Below, piece by piece: positions 1 to 11,000 of a stretch of DNA of 64,000 bases. The position numbers and the translations under genes are program-made. The stretch lies in NCBI GenBank assembly GCA_905221605.1, contig CAJNDS010000557.1, positions 1,701,592 to 1,765,591 of the forward strand. Reading direction: 5' to 3'. The notes below the pieces were generated by a model. That model saw only the letters and a list, made by a program, of their open reading frames with translations. It was not told the DNA's origin and searched no databases. Position 1 is the stretch's first letter; every line of letters starts with the position of its first letter. The stretch is from Symbiodinium natans (lineage: Eukaryota > Sar > Dinophyceae > Suessiales > Symbiodiniaceae).

Positions 1-56
1 GTTTAGGGTTTAGGGTTTAGGGTTTAGGGTTTAGGGTTTAGGGTTTAGGGTTTAGG
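1..56 (+). repeat. (TTTAGGG)n array at the window start
   Basis: Eight perfect units on the + strand. At a left chromosome end the + strand should read CCCTAAA, so this is an interstitial array, probably the 5' part of an intron. Confidence 0.9.
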
Positions 57-773
57 GAGGTTACCACTTTCGAGCAGGGGGTGTTGCGGGGGATGGAATC
101 TAGGGGCTGCTGTGGATTTAGGGTTTGGGGTTCAGGGGTTCAGGGGTTCAGGGTTTTGGGTTCAGGGTACGTACCCTAAACCCGAAACCCTAAACCCTAA
201 GCCCTAAACCCTAAACCCTAGAAGTATAGGGTTTAGGATTTAGGGCTCGGAGCTCGGAAGTTTCAGGGCGGCTCGGGTGTTCTGGCGAGTGTGCTTCCGC
301 GCCTTAGCGGCGGAGTAGCTATTGTTTTGTCATTCCTTGGGTTCAGAGTTTAGGGTTTAGGGTTTAGGGTTTAGGGTTTAGGGTTTAGGGTTTAATTAGG
401 GTTTAGGATTTAGGGATTCGGGTTTAGTGTTTAGGATTTAAGGTCTATAGGGTTTAGGCATCGTTAATTGGTATAGAACATCTCATACATAAAATACAGC
501 ATCACATCGTCTTGAATTCTTGCTGCTCTTATTGACATTACGACTTGTCAGTTCATAAACAGGCCTATGTTGCTCTATCTTTTGCCCCCCCAAACCCGCC
601 CCACTCAGCCTGAAACTCATAGGAGGGTTTTAGGGTTTTAGGGTTTTGGGCTTTTCGCGTTTAGGGTTTCAGGGTTTTGGTGAGTTGTTTCGTGTTTTAG
701 GGTTTCAGGGTTTTGGGAGAGTCTCCCACGACACACCCGGAGTGTCAGCGCAATACTGCACTAGGGGTTTATA

Positions 774-859
774 TTGGGATGTCCCCCCTGAATAGGGATT
801 ATAGTACCTCCGATTATAATCCCTATTAAGGACTGTTAGTGTACGGGGGGAACATCCAA
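774..859. mobile_element. MITE-like element, copy 1 (TIR GGGATGTTCCCCC)
   Basis: 86 bp. Ends TTGGGATGTCCCCCC and GGGGGGAACATCCAA are inverted repeats; the interior AATAGGGATTATA / TATAATCCCTATT is also palindromic. Related copies at 12353-12398 and 60497-60590. Confidence 0.75.
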
Positions 860-1052
860 GGTTTATAGGGATTGAGGACCCACAAAGATCACTGAGTGTG
901 CGGATCTTGTTTTGGGGGGTTGAGGGTCTTTCTTGCATTTAGGCTTTTAGGTCTAAACCCGAAACCCCGAACCCCGAACCCAGAACCCTAAACCCTAAAC
1001 CCTAAACCCTAAACCCTAAACCAGGCCCTAACGGTTGTTCGTTCGGGTGCAG

Positions 1053-1086
1053 AGGCCCCGGGCCACCTTGCTTCCTTACTTCCTTC
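1053..1086 (+). CDS. Candidate upstream exon (linker or N-terminal part of the giant gene)
   Basis: A C-rich telomeric array precedes it and a G-rich array follows. AG|G-like acceptor GTGCAG at 1047-1052 and a GT donor that is the first base pair of a GTTTAGG unit. Too short to prove by translation. Confidence 0.25.
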
Positions 1087-1611
1087 GTTTAGGGTTTAAT
1101 TCGGGTTTAGGGTTTGGGGTTTGGGGTTTAGGGTTTAGGGTTTAGGGTTTAGGGTTAGGGTTTCGGGTTTAGGGTTTGGGGCTGCCTGCTCCGTCGCTTC
1201 GCCAGGGCAGCGAGGCTGGCAGCGACAAAGAAGACAAAACAGGCGCGGATTCAGGTTTTAGGGTTTGGGGTTTGGGGTTTAGGGTTTAGGGTTTAGGGTT
1301 TAGGGTTTAGGGTTTAGGGGGTTTGGGGTTTAGGGTTCGGACTAGTGGTTGGAGGCTTAGACCCCCTAAGGCCAGAAAAAAGCCTCAAAACCTCGAACCC
1401 CCTTCACCCTACATTTTACTAGCCTCTGAAGACTTGCCTGCTTCCTTCGAATCTTTGAGGACTGGACACATGTTTGCTACATACGTGTAATACGTGTGCG
1501 GAACCTGTGGGGCATCAACCCTAAACCCTAAACCCTAATCCTAAACCCTAAACCCTAAACCTTGAACCCTAAACCCTGAACCCTGAACCCTAAACCCTAG
1601 CAGACGGGCAG

Positions 1612-1687
1612 CTAAGGCGATGCCTTGACGGGCTTGGGATTGTCCTTCGAAGAGATGCAAGAGAAGGCCATCGGGCGATCTTTTTCG
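1612..1687 (+). CDS. Candidate upstream exon
   Basis: Open segment lying between a CCCTAAA array (1513-1600) and a TTTAGGG array (from 1718), the exon context used throughout the giant gene. Acceptor GGGCAG, donor GTGAAT. The frame shown by the splice sites contains LDGLGIVLRRDAREGHRAIF. Link to the downstream gene not established. Confidence 0.3.
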
Positions 1688-1924
1688 GTGAATTTCGGGT
1701 TTTGAAATTTGGCGGGGTGTTTAGGGTTTAGGGTTTAGGGGGTTTAGAGGGTTTAGAGGGTTTAGAGGGTTTAGAGGGTTTAGAGGGTTTATGAGGTTTA
1801 GGGTTTATGGGGTTTATGGGGTTTATAGGGTTTAGGGTTTATGGGATTTTGGGTTGCTGGGAGTGCCCTTCGGTAGTTGAGGGCGTCTAGGCTCCTTGGG
1901 ATTCAAGCTTTGAGGGATTTAGGT

Positions 1925-2235
1925 TTTTTGTTCCATGTCAGGGCCCGGTAACCCCAAAGCGCTGTTACGACTCCGAAATACAGAGCGATGGAACCAAGCA
2001 CCGGGTCCTCGTTAAGGAACCTAAAAGTCTGATCATAAGGATCGTTTAACATTTGCCGAATACACCCTTCACTTATGGTAGAATACTTTACGTTCTTTAA
2101 CAAAAGCCTAGAGCAGTCCCAGGTATTCTGCCTGTTAGAGGCTAGGTTCCCGCACCCCATGTTAACACACCGTTCCTGCCTAATCCCCAAGCCCTCAACC
2201 CTCCACTCGAACCCTCCCTGGCCGTAAACGCGCAA
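1925..2235 (-). CDS. Minus-strand AT-richer open segment, unknown
   Basis: Open on the minus strand for about 110 codons. The part from about 2110 to 1935 reads like protein (RQMLNDPYDQTFRFLNEDPV, then a hydrophobic IALYFGVVTALW). Composition is AT-richer than its surroundings. I do not recognise it. It may be a gene fragment or an organelle-derived insert; no start or splice structure is clear. Confidence 0.3.
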
Positions 2236-2284
2236 CCCTAAACCCCGAAGCCCTCAACCCGAAACCCTAAACCTAGGGTGTAGT

Positions 2285-2670
2285 GTGTGTGACTTAGTGG
2301 GAACCGAGTCATGGGGCAACTGGCGGGGCACAATGACCCCTGCGCCTTCTGGGGACACAATGATCCCGGCGCCCAAGGAGTCATCAGTACCGGAACCGGC
2401 AGCCCACCACCAAAGAGGGTGCCAGCAGAGCCTTCGCACCCACCGCCGCACCTCATGCAGCCACCTTCAGAGCCGATCCCTCCGGGGACCATCTTCACCG
2501 AGCACCGTCGAGGACCAGAACCTCGTGTGGCCAAATCCAGCCTTCGGACGGTTCCACCTTGGAGATCGTCGTTGGCGGAGATGGGATACCGGGGACCAAA
2601 CCTCCAAGAACACCTGGGGCCAGAGGGGCACTCACCCGAGGCCTTGGAACGTCTTCCTAAACCCTAAACC
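2285..2670 (+). other. GC-rich unique block with overlapping open frames
   Basis: 386 nt open in two + frames and, over 2238-2534, on the minus strand. Flanked on both sides by CCCTAAA. Overlapping frames make this a weak coding call; it could be an exon of the upstream part of the giant gene. Confidence 0.25.
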
Positions 2671-2742
2671 CTAAACCCTAAACCCTAAACCCTAAACCCT
2701 AAACCCTAAACCACCCTAAACCCTAAACCTTAACCTTAACAG

Positions 2743-2815
2743 GGACAAACGGGGCGCTGGGAAAGGTGGCCGCGGTGACGACGTCGACGTCGGCGAGCCT
2801 TGCACGAAGCAGTTG
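2743..2815 (+). CDS. Candidate upstream exon, Gly/Asp-rich linker
   Basis: Acceptor TTAACAG after a CCCTAAA array, donor GT of the following GTTTAGGG array. Reads DKRGAGKGGRGDDVDVGEPC and on to the donor without a stop. A charged, Gly-rich composition suits the linker seen upstream of this channel family. Phase to the next exon is unresolved. Confidence 0.45.
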
Positions 2816-2998
2816 GTTTAGGGTTTAGGGTTTAGGGTGTAGGGTTTAGGGTTTAGGGTTTAAAAGTTTAGGGTTCAGGGTTTAGGGTTTAGGGCTTAGG
2901 GCTCAGGGTTTAAGGTTTAGGGTTTAGGGTTTAAGGGTTTAAGGGTTCAGGGTTTAGGGTTTAGGGTTTAACGGTTCAGGGTTTAGGGTTTGGGGTTC
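2816..2998 (+). repeat. TTTAGGG array, degenerate
   Basis: TTTAGGG with TTCAGGG and TTTAAGGG variants, directly 3' of a candidate exon whose GT donor is its first unit. Confidence 0.85.
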
Positions 2999-3720
2999 AG
3001 GAGGTTAGCTTGGAATCTTGAGGTCGCCTTGTGTCTCAATCTTGAGCCCGCCATTGCGGGGCTTAGGGTTTAGGGTTTGGGGGGTCTAGGGTTTAGGGCT
3101 CTTGGCGGCGGGCTGGTAGGCGCCAGGCGTTAGCGGCGTCCTTCATCCTTTTGTTGGAGGGTTTAGTATAGGGTTCAGGGTTTAGAGTTTAGGGCTTAGG
3201 ATTTAGGGTTTGGCGAGAAGGGCCTAGGGGTTGGGTCTTCGGGTCACATGAGTGCGACGGCTTTCTTTTTGGCTTTTTGGCGTGGGCTGCAGGTTAATTA
3301 GACTCTTCGACTTGTTGGGTTTAGGGTTTAGGTTTTAGGGCTTAGGGTTTAGGGTTTAGGGGTTAGGGTTTAGGGTTTAGGGTTTAGGGTTTAGGGTTTA
3401 GGGTAGCTGGGCCTGCCAAGTTCGTTCCGGCTGGAACCTCCGGGATCGTTTGCCTACACCGGGCCATTGCCTTGTGCTGCAGTGCATATTAGGAGTTAGA
3501 TTATTTGTAAGGCTTTATAGGGCGTAGAGTTCAGGAATGAGGGAGACCCTAAACCCTAAACCCTAAACCCTTGCAGGGTTGAGACTACAGCGGGTGGCTG
3601 CAGTTTGCCACCCTAAACCCTAAACCCTAAAGCCTAAACCCTAAACCCGAAACCCAAACCCCAAACCCAAAACCCTAAACCCTAAACCCTAAACCCGAAA
3701 CCCTAAACTAAACCCGCGAG

Positions 3721-3792
3721 TCGAGGAGCAAAGACGGCGAGGAGAGGGAGGCGCGCGACTCCGAGCTGAAGAAGACCATGGACACTATGAAG
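3721..3792 (+). CDS. Candidate upstream exon, charged coiled-coil-like linker
   Basis: Acceptor CGCGAG after a CCCTAAA array (3610-3712) and a GC donor after ATGAAG, followed by the TTTAGGG array from 3823. Reads SRSKDGEEREARDSELKKTM then DTMK. Strongly coding-like, but its phase 0 end does not match exon 1 as placed, so a further linker exon (perhaps at 4219-4265) is probably missing. Confidence 0.5.
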
Positions 3793-4961
3793 GCCTCGTT
3801 CCTTAGAGGGTTGAAGGGTTTAGGGTTAGGGTTTAGGGTTTAGGGTTTAGGGTTTAGGGTTTAGGGTTTAGGGTTTAGGGTTTAGGGTTCAGGGTTCAGG
3901 GTTCAGGGTTCAGGGTTCAGATTAATTAGAGGGTGTAGGGTTTAGGGCTTGTCGGTTTTTAGGCTTCGAGAGTTTAGGGATTATAAGGATTATCGGCCTT
4001 CATGTGTAGGATCAGCTGTGTTCTGTGGCGTGTCCAGTCTGCGGGTCTTGGCATGTTTTTTTTCGGGGGGCAGCCGCCTGGTTGGCCAATAGGGACATCT
4101 CTGAGAGTTTAGGATTTAGGGTTTGGGGTTTGAGGTTTTGGGCATAGGGTTTAGGGAGGACCTATGCCCGAAAACCTGGACCCTGAACCTAATTCCTGTA
4201 CCCACCCTTTCTCAGTATCCCAATAAAAGAGAAGAAGAAGGAACCAGCAACTTGCTCGCAGTGACATACTGTGGTTTAAACAACTTGGGAAGCAGCAGCA
4301 GAGTCGGCGGTCAAGGTCGGGCAGGTGCAGGCTCTGGGAGCCCTTCAATGGTGTATGGGGAGCGGTTCAGGGTTCAGGGTTCAGGGGATTCTAAGCTTGT
4401 TTAGGGTTTAGGGTTTAGGGTTTAGGGTTTCGGGTTTAGGGTTTCGGGTTTAGGGTTTAGGGTTTAGCGGATGCAGCTCCCCTTCTTCCTCCTCTTCCGA
4501 TTCCAACCAGGAAATCGTGTTGTGTGAGCACATCACTTGCAATTTACTTACTCAAAACACAGACGCTGCAAGAACCTGTGAGAGCTCGTGTGGCGGAAGC
4601 TCGGAACTCTGAACTCTAATCGCTCTCATCCCTAAACCTATTCATGTTGTGGCTTGGGTTGTTTGCTCATCTCCCGTTTGTGGTATTCGAAGCCGGTGGA
4701 GTCCTTTCAGGGTCTGCAGGAGAGCCGGCGGAATAGTCAGTTTTAGGGGTTGGGTTTGTGGCCTACTGTTTCTACCGTGCTTGTCCAAGTGAGTCGCGTA
4801 CATGGCCTGATGTCTATTGAACTTGGGCCCAACAATGGCTTCAAAGCTGCGGACAAACACGTGCTGAGTTCCTTAAACCCTACACCCTACACCCTAAACC
4901 CTAAACCCTAAACCCTAAACCCCAAACCCTAAAAGCTAATGCCATGGGCTCTGTCGAGCAG

Positions 4962-5023
4962 TCCTCCTGGGTACCGAAGTTCCGGGGTGGCATGAGTCGA
5001 AACGCAAGATGCTGAGCCCCAAA
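4962..5023 (+). CDS. Giant gene exon 1 (first resolved), linker
   Basis: Acceptor GAGCAG, GC donor after CCCAAA. Reads LLGTEVPGWHESKRKMLSPK and joins exon 2 in phase 0. The acceptor could also be at 4958. Confidence 0.65.
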
Positions 5024-8000
5024 GCAGGGTTTAGGGTTTAGGGTTCAGGGTTTAGGGTTTAGGGTTTAGGGTTTAGGGTTTAGGGTTTAGGGTTTAGGGT
5101 TTAGGGTTTAGGGTTTAGGGTTTAGGGCAAAGCAGGTGCCAACCACCTTCAGTGAGATGCGGCACGTCAGCAAGAGGTTTGCTTGGACAGTGGCCACCTT
5201 TCTCCCCACGCAACACCCTGTATCCACCCCAAGCGCGAAGCCCTAGACCCTAAACCTTCACTCTTAAACGTTAAAGCCCGAAACCTTAAACTACCCAACC
5301 CAAAGCTCTAAATCCCAAAGCCCTATATATACCCCAAAACTACGACACCCCAAGCTTGTGAATTGCAAAGGCCCCTACTGTAGCTTAGGGCAGACGGTTT
5401 AGGGTTTAGGGCTTCTTGTCCCTGACCCGATGAGCCTTGAACCCCTAAACCCGAAACCCTAAACCCGAAGCCCGAAATGCAAGGTTCCTCTTCAATGCCG
5501 CGGTCATGGGCTTCAGCACCAGCACCCCAGCTGTCAACTTAGTGACCGCCCGGATTCGGGGTTGAAAGGGTTTAGGGTTTGGGTTTAAGGTTCAGAGTTT
5601 AGGGTTTAGGGTTTATAGTGCTGATAGGGAAAAGCTCAGGGCCACAAAAGATCTGTGACCTTTAAGCCATACACCCGTGTTACCAAGTCTAAGCTTCCTT
5701 CACTGGGTTGAGGCTCTTGGATTTAGGTTTAGGGTTTTGGGTTTTGAGTTTTGGGTTTTTGGGTTTTGGGCTTCGGGTTTGAAAGGATTTAGGGTTTATA
5801 GGGTTTAGGGTTCTTGGGCCCTCCGCTGGACGGCGGCAAGGCACCTGGATGCAAATGGTCTTGGAGCAGTTCGAGGCGATCGTGAACAATGCACCTTGGC
5901 CCAGAGCCCGAAACCCCAAAAACCCTAAATACCTGCGGCCCTAAGCCCTACTAGGGTGTAGGGCTCAGGATGTTAAACCCTAAACCGTAAACCCTAAACC
6001 CTAAACCCTAAACCCTAAACCCTAAACCCTAAACCCTAAACCCTAAACCCTAAACCCTAAACCCTAAACCCTAAACCCTAATTAGACTGTCGCAAGCCTT
6101 CGATGAGGTCGCCAACTCTTACCGCTTGCAAGAGGAGCCGTGGTGAAAACTAGCGACTTTGTGTTTCCTAAGGGTGACCAAGGAGCGAGGTCTAGGGTTT
6201 AGGGTTTAATGTTTCGGGTTTAGGGTTAGGTTTTCTGGATGTTGTGCCCTTTCAAAAATTTCGATTCTGTAGCCTTAGGTCTGGGCATTCGCTTCATCAT
6301 GGATGCTTTTGTCAAATCATTTGTTTACAAACACACACACACACATGTTTTAGCTAGTAAAAAATTTAAATGTGTCACGATTTATATAGCATGTTGTCAA
6401 ACGCAGCATGCAATCCAACACTTTCATTGCAGTTCCTTCTGGACAAACTTGGTGGAGTTACACTATTAGCGCAAGAAGAGATCAGTGTTTGGTGCTTATT
6501 GAACAAAGCTTTTTTGTTAACATATCGTGCAGCACTCAGTCACTCGTGTGACCGTTTAAGAACACGTAAGTTCAAGCTTCAGGTTAGGGGTTTCGGGGGT
6601 GTGTCATGATTGGGAACACATTCAGGTAGACTTACGTTTTACACAAGCCGGCAATGAACAGTGCAGGACCCCTACGCGAAGCCTCTCACAAGTGGCATCT
6701 TCTTCCGGAAACTGAACCCAACCCTTACAAACCCTAAAGCCGAAACCCTAGAAACCTTAAAGAAAATAGCTTCGTAAACTCTAAACCCTAAACCACCCTA
6801 AACCGTTAATCCAAAACCCTAAACCCCCCAAACCCTAAGCCTCCCGTCTTTGAATTCAGTCTTCGGGGTGTGGGTGAACCAGAGGAGTGCGACGTGCTGG
6901 CACTGCGACTGGCGAAGCTGCTAGGCATCTCTAGTTTAGGTTTAGGGTTTGGGGTTTGGGGTTTGGGGTTGGGGGTTTGGGGTTTGGGGTTCGGGGTTCG
7001 GGGTTCAGGGTTCGGGGTTCGGGGTTTGGGGTTTGGGGTTTGGGGTCTTGGGGTTTTTGGGGTTTGGGGTTTTGGGGGTTTGGGGGTTTGGGGTTTGGGG
7101 TTTGGAGTTTGGGGGTCAGGGTAGGGTTTAGGGTTTAGGGTTTAGGGTTTAGGGTTTAGGGTTTAGGGTTTAGGGTTTAGGGTGTAGGGTGTAGGGTGTA
7201 GGGTGTAGGGTTTAGGGTTTAGGGTTTAGGGTTTAGGGTTTAGGGTGTTTAGGGTTTAGGGTTTAGGGTTTAGGGAAGTAGGGACCTATATATATGTATA
7301 TTTTACATGCTTTAAGGTCATTTTCTTAGGGCGCCTAATTCTCCCTTGCTGCCCAGGAAACTCTGAAAGTCTTAGCGCTTGGAGCTTCCAATCCCTAATC
7401 CCCTAAGCCCCAAAAACCCCACGCCCAAACCCTAAACACTACATCCGAAACCCTAAACCCTGAGCCCTAAAACCTAAACCTCACTCCAAACCCTAAACCC
7501 GAGGTACAAGGGGCAGAAGATCTATCTCAACGAGTTCAAGGCTGTGATGCTCGCATCACTCCGCTCGTTGGTGGGCTTCTCAGTGTGTGTTGGGGTTTAG
7601 GGTTTAGGGTTCAGGGTTCAGGGTTTAGGGTTTAAAGTTCAGGGTTCAGGGTTTAGGGTTTAGTGTTTAGGGCTACAGGTGGAGGGTTTTGAGTTTAAGG
7701 CTTGGGGTGTGGGGGGGGGGGGGGGGGGGGGGGGGGGGAGCGCTAGGTCTTCGGCTTGTGGTGGTGGTGTAAAGTTGAATTTGTGAAGATTCTTCGGGTT
7801 TAGGGTTTAGGGTTTAGGGTTAAGTTGAATTTGTGGATGACTTCGGGGCTCCAGCTTCGGGTAAGAATATGGGAAGATGTGGGAGGGGGGGGGGGGGGGG
7901 TGTACCACACCGGGTGAGACCTGGAGCTGCTCAAACCGTGCAACCCGAAGCCTTACGTCAAACCCTAAACCCTAAACCCTAAACCCGAAACCCTAAACCC

Positions 8001-11000
8001 TAAACCCTAAACCCTAAACCCTAAACCCTAAACCCTAAACCCTAAACCCTAAACCCTAAACCCTTACCCCCCCTAAACCCTAGCCCTACACCCTAAGCCC
8101 TAAACTGATGCGCCAAAACCCAAAGCCCTGAGAGCTCCAAAGCCCCAAGGCTCTGCTGCACCCCCACAACCTTAACCCCTCAAACCCGCAAATTAACAAT
8201 GACCCCACGCACCCGAAACGCTAAGCCTTCGCCGCAAAACCCTGAATATCTATACCCCCATCCCTACACCCTAAAACCCCAAACTCTGAACCCCAGACCA
8301 ACCCTACAAACCCTAAACCCTAAACCCTCAACCCTCAACCCTAAACCCTAAACCTTAAGTTTTTTAAACCCTCCTACTCCCTACACCCTAATTGCGGTGA
8401 GGTGCCCCGGGAGTGGAGTTCCGAGCACGAGGTGGCCTGGTGCTGGCTGTGGGAGAACGTGGACCCTTGGCCCTTGGAACTGTGGTCTGTTTTTGTTTTA
8501 GGGTTTAGGGTTTAGGGTTTAGGGTTTAGGGTTTAGGGTTTAGGGTTTACGGTTTACGGTTTCACGTGCCTCAAACCCTATTCCCTAAACCTCAAACCCT
8601 AAACCCTAAGCCCCAAAAGTTTAAGGCTAGATGCTTTGCATCTGTAGCTCTAAGGATCAAATCGCCCAGCGGTTCGACCTGAAGCTTCAGGGGGTTTGGA
8701 TTAATCCATGTGCTCAGGGTTAGGGCTTCGGTTTATAGGGCTTGTAGGGTTTATAGGGCTATGGGTTTTTTTAAGGGTTGTGAGGTTTTTTTGGGGCTTT
8801 ATAGGGTTTGTAGGGTTTAGAGAGTTTTAGGGTTTATAGGCTTCATAGGGTTTAGGGTTTAGGGTTTGGGGTCTAGGGTTTAGGGTTTAAGGGGGTAGGC
8901 AACAGAAGCTAAACTGCCAGACGAAGGAACGGCTGCTGCGGCAAACGGTGGGAAAGCCGCAGATGCAGGCGCTTGCGCGTTTTGGGGGGGTCAGGGCTTC
9001 GGGTTTAGTGTTTAGGGTTTAGGGTTTAGGGTGTAAGGTTCCGGGTTTTGGGGTTCCAGGATCGCTGGTACACTGCATCTATCCAGGCTTCTTAGTCCTG
9101 TAGCCCGAAGCCCCAAAACCCATGTAAGCCCCAAATCCGAATCTCGGAAACCCACCACTCAAAACTTCAAGCTGTTAAACTCTCGGCCAACTACGCTGCT
9201 CGCAAAAAGCATACCCTAAACTTAAACCCTAAACTCTAAACCCCAAACCCCTAACCCTTAAACCCCTCAAAGACACACAGGCTCAGAGCCTCCAGCGTTT
9301 CATCCGCGGTCTCAGCGAGGAGGCGCAGCAGCCGAATCTTTTTTTGGTGAGTCTCTCGATTGGTTCTTTAGTTCAGGATTCCTAAACCCTGAACCCTAAA
9401 CCCTAAACCCTAAACCCACACTTAATGTCGTGCTCAGGAGCTCAGCAACTGTCGGGGCAAGGTCTACGAGCGGTTTTTCCAGACCGCGCCCGCCGGTCAC
9501 GCGGGCCAATGGCTGTGGGGTTTAGGGTTTAGGGTTTAGAGTTTAGGGTTTCGGGTTTTAGGAAGTTAGGGCTTAGGGTTGAGGGTTTAGGTTTAGGATT
9601 TAGGGTTTAGGCCTCTATTTCGTGCTGGGAAGTGTCTTGTGTCTGCCTTGAGTTCCGCAGCGATGTTGGACAGGTGAGGTTGGTCGCAGGGCTGACGGTT
9701 TCCGCTTTGAAGTTTAAGCTTGGATTCAGATGTGGGTTCAGGACTGTTACTCTGGAAGTTATAAGGCCCTTACCCGTAAACCAAGCACTTCCAGGTGCCT
9801 TGTTGAAATAATGGAACAATACTACTGATTCTCCCCCCCCCCTCCTCCCCCCTCCCCCGACGTTTTTCCAGCCAGTGAATTTGATGTGCCCTGCCGCCGG
9901 CGACCAAATTCCTGCCTAGAGCAAAGTTTCCGGATTTGCATCAAAACCTGGGTAGGCGCTTGGGACATGTTATTATATTTCCCATATTGGGTTTAAGAGG
10001 ATATATTCAGGTTGCCCTAAACCCTATACCCTAAACCCTAGACCCTAAACCCTAAACCCTAAACCCTAAACCCTAGACCCTAGACCCTAGACCCCCGAAA
10101 GCCTGGAGTCTCCTTCGTGGCGAGCCCAGGTCAGGATCATTTCAAGCAGTCCTCGTCGCGTTTGCACTTCATTGCAGACAAGGTCGCCCCTTGGCCCCGC
10201 AAGAGGCGGACTTTTGGACTCCGTGTAGGGTTTAGGGCTTAGGGCTTAGGGCTTAGGGTTTAGGGTTTAGGGTTTAGGGTTTAGGGTTTAGGGTTTAGGG
10301 TTTAGGGCTCAGTGTTTAGAGTTTAGGGTTTATACAGGGTTTAGGGCTGAGGGTGAATGAAAGCGTAAACCCCAAAAACCCTGAGCCCAAAGCCGTGTTC
10401 GTTTAGGGTTTAGGGCTTAGGGCTTTAGGGCTTACCCGAAACCCGAAACTGACAACTTTCCAATCTGCAGTGTCCTGGGGGCTTTCGTTGCATGGGGGAG
10501 TTGATCTCTCTCAGCTGTGGGAGGATTTCGGGTTTAGGGGTTGGTGTTGAGGTTGGGGTTGATGGAAACCCCCAGGCCCTCGGAGTACCCGTAAACACTG
10601 AATCCCTAAGCCCCTGCATCTGCTGGATGAGGTACCTAGGGTTTAGGGTTTAGGGCTTAGGGTTTAGGGCTACATCCTCTATGTTCAACCCATTAGGAAT
10701 CTACAAGGTACCTATACTTCCTTCATTCTCCTGCCAGTAGGTGAACCCCGAACACCCCTATGCGCTGTTGATTCCCAGCTCCCTCTCAGTTTGAGATGAC
10801 CCTGGAGATCTACCATGAGCCCCGCAGGATTGCGGTGGTCGGTTTGTTTGGGGTATTGGGTTTAGGGTGTAGGGTTTGCGTTTATATCAGATCTTGATCT
10901 AGAAGTCCTTCTTGGGAAACTGTTTCTGTTCCTATGGTGTACAAGGGAGATGTAGGGTTATTTTGGGAAAAGGCACTTTGATCAAGTACCGCATATCCGT

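Noticed and set aside
6870-7138. Long GVWGLGF-type ORFs
   Set aside because: Only the first 32 nt (6885-6916) are exon 6; the rest is TTTGGGG array.
8640-8690. Extra exon reading DQIAQRFDLKLQ between exons 8 and 9
   Set aside because: Open and flanked by arrays, but exons 8 and 9 join in phase and at the expected length without it.
9347-9437. Canonical-looking intron GTGAGT...CTCAG after exon 10
   Set aside because: Using it adds residues that do not fit the length expected between RGLSEE and ELSNC; the upstream GC donor keeps phase and length.
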